Assembly: GCF_006334915.2 (NCBI RefSeq)
Contig: NZ_VDMA02000032.1
Coordinates: forward strand, 1-64,000
Length of the DNA stretch: 64,000 bases
Direction of reading: 5' to 3'
Source of the DNA: Microbispora catharanthi
GTDB lineage: Bacteria; Actinomycetota; Actinomycetes; Streptosporangiales; Streptosporangiaceae
Shown here: positions 57,952-64,000 of the stretch, in pieces
How the letters are laid out: every line of letters begins with the position of its first letter
Position numbering within the stretch: the first letter of the stretch is position 1
The notes under the pieces: model-generated
Told to the model about the DNA's origin: nothing
The model's input: the letters and a program-made list of their open reading frames with translations, nothing else
The model's database searches: none
Made by a program: the position numbers and the translations under genes

Positions 57952-58647
57952 TCAGCTCAGTGTCGCGGTGGCCAGCTTGGCGCCGAAGCCGAGGAAGAGC
58001 GCGCCGACCCCCGTGGTGAGCCCGGCGGCCAGCTTGCGGCGGCGCCGGAAGTGAGCCGCGAGGAACGTGCCGCCGAAGATGAGCGTGGTCAGGTAGGTCA
58101 CACTGAAGACCTGCACGATCAGCGCCAGGATCAGGAACGACAGCGCAGGCGCGCCGTACGACGGGTCCACGAACTGCACGAAGAACGCCACGAAGAACAA
58201 GATGGCCTTGGGGTTGAGCAGGCTGATCGTGAACGCCTTGCGGAACGGGTTGCCCACCGGCGCCGGGACGGCCTCCTGTGTCGCCTCCGCACCCTGCTCC
58301 TGTGTCGCCTCGGCGACCTGGGCCGGAGCCGCGCCCCGGGACGCCCGCAGGGAGCGCCAGGCGCCGCGCAGCATGCCGAAGCCGATCCACGCCAGATAGA
58401 TCGCGCCCGAGTACTTCACGATCGAGAACAGGACGGGCGTGGACTTCAGCAGCGACGCGACCCCCGCGGCCGACAGGAACATGAGGACCGAGTCGCCGGC
58501 GAAGACCCCGGCCGCCGCCCGATAGCCCTGCCGTACGCCGCGCTGGGCGGCGGTGGACAGCACGAACAACGAGTTCGGCCCGGGCAGCAGGATGATCAGG
58601 AACGATCCCGCGATGTAGGTCCAGATGTTGGTGATGCCGAAGAACAT
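57952..58647 (-). CDS. LeuE/LysE-family amino-acid exporter
   Basis: A 231-residue LysE-type exporter with six hydrophobic segments. It resembles E. coli LeuE: TYIAGSFLIILLPGPNSLFVLS, GYRAAAGVFAGDSVLMFLSAAGVASLL and FTISLLNPKAILFFVAFFVQF. ATG 58647 has GGGAG six bases upstream and gives the family start; ATG 58662 is a possible extension. An Ala/Gln/Glu-rich insertion (AEATQEQGAEATQEA) lies in the cytoplasmic loop. It is divergent from the SBP56-like gene. Confidence 0.88.
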   Translation of the reverse strand: MFFGITNIWTYIAGSFLIILLPGPNSLFVLSTAAQRGVRQGYRAAAGVFAGDSVLMFLSAAGVASLLKSTPVLFSIVKYSGAIYLAWIGFGMLRGAWRSLRASRGAAPAQVAEATQEQGAEATQEAVPAPVGNPFRKAFTISLLNPKAILFFVAFFVQFVDPSYGAPALSFLILALIVQVFSVTYLTTLIFGGTFLAAHFRRRRKLAAGLTTGVGALFLGFGAKLATATLS

Positions 58648-58746
58648 GCCCGCTCCCGTCACGAAACCGCATGTCCTGTTATAGCCCTATCCAGGCGTCG
58701 GTCACAGCCGGTAGATTCCTATTGACTTGGTAGGGAACTCGGGAGA

Positions 58747-60162
58747 ATGCTGGGGAGCATGACGTTGTGGAAGCCTGACCCCACTTTCTATCCCTCGCCC
58801 AGGGACGCCGCCGAGGCGCCGCCGGAGAAGCTGGCCTACGTGGCCGCCTTCGACCGGTCGGCCCAGCGGCCCGACGCGCTCGCCGTGCTCGACACCGACC
58901 CCGGCTCCCCGTCGTACGGGACCGTGGTCGGCTGGACCGACCTGCCGTACACGGGGGACGAGCTGCACCACTTCGGCTGGAACGCCTGCAGCAGCGCGCT
59001 GTGCCCGTACGCGCCGCACCCGCACGTCGAGCGGCGCTACCTGATCGTCCCCGGCCTGCGGTCGTCGCGGATCTACGTCTACGACACCAAGGACCGGGTC
59101 AGCCCGGAGCTCGTGAAGGTCGTCGAGGCCGAGGAGCTGGGCAAGCGGGCCGGCTACTCCCGCCCGCACACCGTGCACTGCGGCCCGGAGGGGCTGTACG
59201 TCAGCGCGCTCGGCGGCTACGGCGACGACGGGCCCGGCGGCATCGCGATCCTCGACCACAACTCGTTCGACGTACTCGGCCGGTGGGAGGTGGACCGCGG
59301 CCCGCAGTACCTGGCGTACGACTTCTGGTGGCACATCAACCACGACGTGATGATCACCTCCGAGTGGGGCACGCCCTCCATGATCGAGGACGGTGTCGTC
59401 GGTGAGCTGCTGCTCGGCCGCAAGTACGGCCACAAGCTGCACTTCTGGGACCTGCGCAAGCGCCGGCACGTCCAGGAGGTGGACCTCGGCGACCAGCACC
59501 AGATGACGCTGGAGTTGCGCCCCGCCCACGACCCGACCAAGACGTACGGCTTCGCCGGGGTCGTCGTCAGCGTCGAGGACCTGTCGGCCTCCGTGTGGCT
59601 GTGGCACAGAGATGTCAGGCACGGGGACGGCTCCCGCTGGGCGGCGCAGAAGGTGATCACCATCCCGGCCGAGCCCGCCTCGCCCGACGACCTGCCCGAC
59701 GTGCTCAAGCCGTTCGGCGCGGTGCCGCCGCTGGTCACCGACATCGACCTGTCGGTGGACGACCAGCGCCTGTACGTGTCGTGCTGGGGCACCGGCGAGC
59801 TCAAGCAGTTCGACGTGTCCGACCCGTTCAAGCCGGTCGAGATCGGCTCGGTCCGCCTCGGCGGCATCGTCGACAGGGCCGCCCACCCCGCGGCGCCGGA
59901 CGAGCGGCTCTCGGGCGGCCCGCAGATGGTCGAGGTGAGCCGCGACGGCCGCCGGGTCTACGTCACCAACTCGCTGTACGGCGCCTGGGACGACCAGTTC
60001 TATCCCGACGGCGTGGGCGCCTGGATGGCGAAGATCGACACCGGGTCGTTCACACTGGACGAGCGGTTCTTCCCGCACGGCGACGACTTCCGCGGGCTGC
60101 GCGCGCACCAGGTCAGGCTGCAGGGCGGCGACGCGTCCTCCGACTCCTACTGCTACCCGTGA
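58747..60162 (+). CDS. SBP56-family selenium-binding protein / methanethiol oxidase-like
   Basis: A 471-residue beta-propeller protein of the SBP56 family. Bacterial homologues (MtoX) oxidise methanethiol to formaldehyde, H2S and H2O2 with copper. Conserved parts are HHFGWNACSSALCPY, RPHTVHCGPEGLYVSALGG, WWHINHDVMITSEWGTPSM, TDIDLSVDDQRLYVSCWGTGELKQFDVSDP, GGPQMVEVSRDGRRVYVTNSLY and the His-rich HGDDFRGLRAHQVRLQGGDASSDSYCYP end. ATG 58747 is used; ATG 58759 is an alternative. It overlaps the next membrane-protein gene by four bases. Confidence 0.93.
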   Translation: MLGSMTLWKPDPTFYPSPRDAAEAPPEKLAYVAAFDRSAQRPDALAVLDTDPGSPSYGTVVGWTDLPYTGDELHHFGWNACSSALCPYAPHPHVERRYLIVPGLRSSRIYVYDTKDRVSPELVKVVEAEELGKRAGYSRPHTVHCGPEGLYVSALGGYGDDGPGGIAILDHNSFDVLGRWEVDRGPQYLAYDFWWHINHDVMITSEWGTPSMIEDGVVGELLLGRKYGHKLHFWDLRKRRHVQEVDLGDQHQMTLELRPAHDPTKTYGFAGVVVSVEDLSASVWLWHRDVRHGDGSRWAAQKVITIPAEPASPDDLPDVLKPFGAVPPLVTDIDLSVDDQRLYVSCWGTGELKQFDVSDPFKPVEIGSVRLGGIVDRAAHPAAPDERLSGGPQMVEVSRDGRRVYVTNSLYGAWDDQFYPDGVGAWMAKIDTGSFTLDERFFPHGDDFRGLRAHQVRLQGGDASSDSYCYP

Positions 60163-60758
60163 CGCTGACCGCGGTCATCCTGCTCGGCGCCTTTCACGGG
60201 ATCAACCCCGCGATGGGCTGGCTGTTCGCCGTCGCCCGTGGGTTGCAGGAGCGCAGCCGCGACCTGCTGCTGCAGTCGCTGCCGGTCATCGCGCTGGGCC
60301 ACCTCGCGTCGGTGGCCCTCGTGGTGCTCGCCGTGTCGGCGACCGGGTCGATCGTGACGGCCACGGCCCTGTCGATCGGGGCGGGCGTCGTGCTCGTCGG
60401 GTTCGGCCTGTGGCACCTGCTCGCGCGGCGGCACTTCCGCTGGGTGGGCATGCGGCTGTCGCTGCCGCAACTGGCCGCCTGGTCGTTCCTGATGTCTTCG
60501 GTGCACGGCGCGGGACTGATGCTGCTGCCCGTGCTGACCCGCATGCCGGCGAGTCACCACGGGCACGCCCTGTCGGGCGGCATGCTCGTCGCCGGTGTGC
60601 ACACGCTCGCGATGTTCCTGACGGCCACCGTCGTCGCCGTCGTGGTGTACGAGTTCCTCGGCGTCGCCGTCCTGCGCCGGGCCTGGTTCAACCTCGACAG
60701 GATGTGGGCGTTCGCCCTGGTGGGAGCGGGCGTCGTCACCCTCGTGGGCGCCATCTGA
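60159..60758 (+). CDS. HGxNPxMGWLF membrane protein coupled to SBP56
   Basis: A 199-residue membrane protein with about six hydrophobic segments. GTG 60159 overlaps the SBP56 stop by four bases (GTGA). Its first helix carries GAFHGINPAMGWLF; later segments have SSVHGAGLMLLPV and HHGHALSGGMLVAGVH. The histidine-rich motifs recall NiCoT/HupE-type metal transporters, so a copper or other metal role beside the SBP56 protein is possible. No firm family assignment. Confidence 0.8.
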   Translation: MTLTAVILLGAFHGINPAMGWLFAVARGLQERSRDLLLQSLPVIALGHLASVALVVLAVSATGSIVTATALSIGAGVVLVGFGLWHLLARRHFRWVGMRLSLPQLAAWSFLMSSVHGAGLMLLPVLTRMPASHHGHALSGGMLVAGVHTLAMFLTATVVAVVVYEFLGVAVLRRAWFNLDRMWAFALVGAGVVTLVGAI

Positions 60759-60816
60759 GGGCTGGCGGGACGGGCGGGCGCCGCGGGCCTCCGGGTGCCT
60801 GGCAGGATTGACCGGC

Positions 60817-63800
60817 GTGCGGGTTCGTCTCCTCGGCGCGCTCGAGGTTCTCGACGACGGCGGGGCTCCGGTCGCCGTCGCGGGCGCGCGCGTGCGCGCG
60901 CTGCTGGCCGTGCTGGCCCTGCGGCCCGGCCGCCTCGTTCCGGCCGACCGGCTCGTGGACGCGCTGTGGGAGGACGACCCGCCGGCCAACGCCGCGAACG
61001 CGCTGCAGACGCTGGTGAAACGCCTGCGCGCGGCGCTCGGGCGGCCCGGCGCGGTGGTGTGGCGCGACGGCGGGTACGTGCTCGACGTCGAGCCCGCGCA
61101 GGTCGACGCCCACGTGTTCACCGCACTGACCCTGCCGTACGCGACGGGCACGCTGCCGGACCGGATGGCGGACGCCGAGGTTCCCGATGCGGAGCTGCAT
61201 GACGCGTGCGCGGAACTGGACGAGGCGCTGGCGTCGTGGCGCGGGCCCGCCCTGGCCGACCTGCGCGCGGTGCCCTACCTGGCGGCCGCGGCCGCCAGGC
61301 TGGAGGAGCGGCGGCTGGCCGTGACCGAGGCCCGCGCCGCCGCGTACCTCGCGCTCGGACGTGAGGTGGACCTGTCGGCCGAGGTGGCCGCCCATCCGCT
61401 GCGCGAGCGGCTGTCCGCCCTGGCGATGCGCGCGCTCGCCCGCTCGGGCAGGCAGGCGGCGGCGCTGGCCCTGTACGAGCGGGTCCGCGGGGCGCTCGCG
61501 GACGAACTCGGCGTCGATCCGGGCCCGGAGCTGCGGGCCGCCCATCTCGACGTGCTGCGCGGACAGGAGACCCCGGCGGCGCATGAGCGGCCGACCCGCA
61601 CCGCCGCCACTCCCACCACGGCCGCCACTCCCACCACCCCCGGCGCTGCCAGTGGCACTGCCGGCGGCCCTGCCGGCGGCACAGGCCGGCGTGCGGGCAG
61701 GGTGTGGGCGCCGCCGACGACGTTCGTGGGCCGTGAGGAGGAGGTCACGCACCTCGCGGCCCTGCTGCGCGAATCCCGGCTGGTCACGGTCGTCGGGCCG
61801 GGCGGGGCGGGCAAGACGCGCCTGGCGGTCGAGACCGCCCTGCGCGCCGCCGGCAACGGCGTCGCCCCCGAGGGCGTCGCCGGGGAGAGCGGGAACGGCG
61901 AGGGCGCGTGGCTCGCCGAGCTGGCCCCCCTGACGGACCCCGCGGACGTCGTGCGCTGCGTGCTCGAAGCGCTCGGCGCCGACGCCGAGCCGCGGGTGGG
62001 CGGGGACTGGCGGCAGGACCCGCCGGATCCGGACGAGCGCCTGGTCGCCTCCCTCGCCGGGCGCGAGTTGCTGCTCGTCCTCGACAACTGCGAGCACGTG
62101 ATCGACGCCGCGGCGGGCCTGGCCGAGCTGGTGCTGCGCCGCTGCCCGGGAGTGCGCGTGCTGGCGACCAGCCGCGAGCCGCTCGGCGTGCCGGGGGAGA
62201 CGCTCGCCCCGATCCCGCCCCTCGGCCTGCCCCCGGAGGGCGTCACCGGCGACACCCCTCGCGAGGCGGGCGAGTACCCCGCCGTACGCCTCCTGGTGGA
62301 CCGCGCCCGTGCGGTGAGCCCCGGCTTCGTCCTCGACGAGCACACGACCCCGCACGTCGTCACGATCTGCCGCCGCCTCGACGGGATGCCGCTCGCCATC
62401 GAACTCGCCGCGGCGCGGATCAGGGCGCTCGGTCCCGAGCGGCTCGCGGCCCGCCTCGACGACCGGTTCCGCCTGCTGACCGGCGGAAGCCGTACGGCCC
62501 TGCCGCGGCACCGGACGCTGACCGCGGTGGTCGAGTGGAGCTGGGACCTGCTCGCGCCCGAGGAGAGGACGCTGGCGGAGCGGCTCGCGGTGTTCGCCGG
62601 CGGTGCCACGCTGGACGACGCGGAGCTGGTCTGCGGGGGCGACGGCCTCGACGTGGTGGCGGTGCTGCCGTCCCTGGTCGACAAGTCCCTGCTGGAGACG
62701 CCGGGCGACGGCCGGTTCCGGATGCTGGAGACGATCCGCGCGTTCGCGCTGCGGCGACTGACGGACAACGGTGAGCTCGACCGCTACCGGCGCCGACACG
62801 CGGCGCACTTCCTGCGGCTCGCCGAGGAGGCCGAGCCGTGCCTGCGCGGAGCCGGGCAGCTGGAGTGGATGGCCAGGCTGACCGCCGAGCAGGACAACCT
62901 GAACGCCGCCCTGCGCTGGGCCGTCGACTCCCGGGAGACGGAGACCGCGCTGCGGCTGTGCGGCACGCTGAGCTGGTATTGGTGGCTGCGCGGGCATCGC
63001 GGCCAGGCGGCCGTCTGGGCCGGGCAGGTCCTCGACCTCGTCCCCGAGGGCCCGCCCGCCGGGCTGGTGCGCGCCTACACCGGATGCCGGTTCGCGGTCA
63101 CGGTCACCCGGCTCGGCACGATCTGGATGGAACCCGACCGGCTGGAGGAGATCCGCCGGGAACTCGGCGACCTCGTCGAGACGGCCCTGTGCGAGGGCCC
63201 GGTGCATCCGATGCTGCCGATCCTGCGGACGATCGTGACGGCGATGGCCGGACGCAGGGAGGAGGCGGCCGGGATGCTCGACGCGTACGCCGGCTCCGAC
63301 GATCCCTGGCTGGCCGGCTCGGCGCTGATGATCAGGGGCGGGTCGCTCGGCCTGCCGGGCGACAGCGAACAGGACGTCGAGGAGGCGGTGCGCAGGTTCC
63401 GGGCGCTGGGAGAGCGCTGGGGGCTCAGCGAGGCCCTGCTCACGCTGGCCGCACTCCGCGCCCGCCGGGGTGCGCCGACGGCGGACCTGATCGACGAGAT
63501 CGCCGGGCTGACCGCCGGATGGGTCAGCCCGGACGACACGATCTCCACGCTGACCCGCCTGGCCGAGCTGCGCCTTCAGGCGGGCGACGCCGAGGGCGCG
63601 GCGGCGGACGTGGCGGCGGCCCGTTCCCACGTGTCCGCCGGCGTCTCGCCGTACGCGCTCGTGCAGGTGAGCATGGGCGAGGCGAAGGTGGCGCGGAGCA
63701 GGGGCGACCTCGACGGTGCGGTGGCGGCGTACGAGGAGGTCCTGGCCGTGCTGGAGGCCCACCCCGCCGTCCCGCAGCAACTCGCGTCGGCGTACGCCGA

Positions 63801-64000
63801 GTACGGCAGGGCGCTGCTGGCCAAGGGCGACTTCGGCGGCGCGCTCGCGCGTCACCACGAGGCGCTGCGCACCCTCGGCGCCACCCCCGACCCGCCCGTC
63901 CTCGCGACCGTGCTGGCCGGGCTGGCCATGATCGCCCTGGCCGGGGGCGACGCGAAGCGTTCCGCGGCGCTCTTCGGCGCGGCCGACGCCGCTCATGCGG
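60817..64000 (+). CDS. AfsR/SARP-like regulator, 3' truncated
   Basis: A large regulator open to the right edge (at least 1061 codons). Residues 1-90 form an OmpR-type winged helix (VRVRLLGALEVLDDGGAPV, LVDALWEDDPPANAANALQTLVKRLR). Residues 97-250 are the bacterial transcriptional activation domain. An Ala/Thr/Gly linker leads to an NB-ARC ATPase with Walker A GPGGAGKT (327-334) and Walker B LLLVLDNCEH (Asp423), then TPR-like helices. GTG 60817 has CAGGA upstream. A very long open frame on the opposite strand across the same bases is a codon-bias shadow. The targets cannot be told from the window. The end of the gene is beyond 64000. Confidence 0.9.
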   Translation, partial: MRVRLLGALEVLDDGGAPVAVAGARVRALLAVLALRPGRLVPADRLVDALWEDDPPANAANALQTLVKRLRAALGRPGAVVWRDGGYVLDVEPAQVDAHVFTALTLPYATGTLPDRMADAEVPDAELHDACAELDEALASWRGPALADLRAVPYLAAAAARLEERRLAVTEARAAAYLALGREVDLSAEVAAHPLRERLSALAMRALARSGRQAAALALYERVRGALADELGVDPGPELRAAHLDVLRGQETPAAHERPTRTAATPTTAATPTTPGAASGTAGGPAGGTGRRAGRVWAPPTTFVGREEEVTHLAALLRESRLVTVVGPGGAGKTRLAVETALRAAGNGVAPEGVAGESGNGEGAWLAELAPLTDPADVVRCVLEALGADAEPRVGGDWRQDPPDPDERLVASLAGRELLLVLDNCEHVIDAAAGLAELVLRRCPGVRVLATSREPLGVPGETLAPIPPLGLPPEGVTGDTPREAGEYPAVRLLVDRARAVSPGFVLDEHTTPHVVTICRRLDGMPLAIELAAARIRALGPERLAARLDDRFRLLTGGSRTALPRHRTLTAVVEWSWDLLAPEERTLAERLAVFAGGATLDDAELVCGGDGLDVVAVLPSLVDKSLLETPGDGRFRMLETIRAFALRRLTDNGELDRYRRRHAAHFLRLAEEAEPCLRGAGQLEWMARLTAEQDNLNAALRWAVDSRETETALRLCGTLSWYWWLRGHRGQAAVWAGQVLDLVPEGPPAGLVRAYTGCRFAVTVTRLGTIWMEPDRLEEIRRELGDLVETALCEGPVHPMLPILRTIVTAMAGRREEAAGMLDAYAGSDDPWLAGSALMIRGGSLGLPGDSEQDVEEAVRRFRALGERWGLSEALLTLAALRARRGAPTADLIDEIAGLTAGWVSPDDTISTLTRLAELRLQAGDAEGAAADVAAARSHVSAGVSPYALVQVSMGEAKVARSRGDLDGAVAAYEEVLAVLEAHPAVPQQLASAYAEYGRALLAKGDFGGALARHHEALRTLGATPDPPVLATVLAGLAMIALAGGDAKRSAALFGAADAAHA

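Noticed and set aside
60736..63996. Very long open frame on the minus strand opposite the AfsR-like gene
   Set aside because: Its translation is Arg/Gly/Pro/Gln-rich with no recognisable motif. The plus strand encodes clear winged-helix, BTAD and NB-ARC motifs across the same bases, so the minus frame is a GC-bias shadow.

Overview
The window is high-GC actinomycete DNA with GTG-rich starts and short GGAGG-type ribosome sites. It carries several actinobacterial markers: a conservon-type GTPase, tandem type I signal peptidases, an F420-type luciferase-like oxidoreductase, a DivIVA-motif protein and an AfsR-family regulator. Protein style and the core gene order suggest a filamentous actinomycete, probably Streptosporangiales. 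That placement is from general knowledge, not a phylogeny. No tRNA, rRNA, CRISPR array, phage or insertion sequence was recognised.

Region 1 (1-23.7 kb) is the conserved translation, secretion and DNA-processing block: ffh, rpsP, khpA, rimM, trmD, rplS, two lepB genes, rnhB, a DUF2469 gene, an M23-like gene, xerC, dprA, a comM-like ATPase gene, yraN, then rpsB, tsf, pyrH, frr, cdsA and rlmN. A DUF4232-like lipoprotein gene, a CoA-transferase gene and a SUFU-like gene interrupt it. Several intergenic hairpins punctuate the transcripts.

Region 2 (23.7-27.5 kb) holds a small two-gene ABC system, a DivIVA-motif protein and a secreted M1 metallopeptidase.

Region 3 (27.6-37.4 kb) is the most interesting catabolic locus. 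One seven-gene minus-strand operon encodes a ribose/AI-2-type ABC importer, an LsrF-like aldolase/thiolase with the active-site lysine at residue 203, a GlpD-like FAD dehydrogenase and an FGGY kinase. A GntR/UTRA regulator is divergent. The shared intergenic region has a near-consensus promoter with a near-perfect 24-bp palindrome just downstream of its -10. The parts combine features of lsr (AI-2) and ery (polyol) pathways. They suggest uptake, phosphorylation, oxidation, and then cleavage to DHAP.

Region 4 (37.4-44.1 kb) has a PucR-type regulator opposite a nitrilase-family amidase and a kynurenine-formamidase-like cyclase. It is followed by two overlapping ABC-F genes of identical length, preceded by a possible nine-codon leader peptide and hairpins. 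That layout suggests antibiotic-responsive attenuation.

Region 5 (44.1-51.9 kb) looks like a polyamine uptake and oxidation unit: an Lrp/AsnC regulator, an aminobutyraldehyde-type dehydrogenase, PotABCD-like transporter genes and a PuuB-like FAD oxidoreductase. A palindromic operator candidate lies between regulator and pathway.

Region 6 (51.9-64 kb) is a mosaic: apparent gene remnants around an SDR gene, a GNAT acetyltransferase, a phosphotriesterase-fold protein lacking most metal ligands, a second SDR, an NTF2-like protein, a VC0807-like membrane protein, an LLM oxidoreductase, a LeuE-like exporter, a SBP56/methanethiol-oxidase-like gene overlapping a small membrane-protein gene, and an AfsR-like regulator that runs off the right edge.
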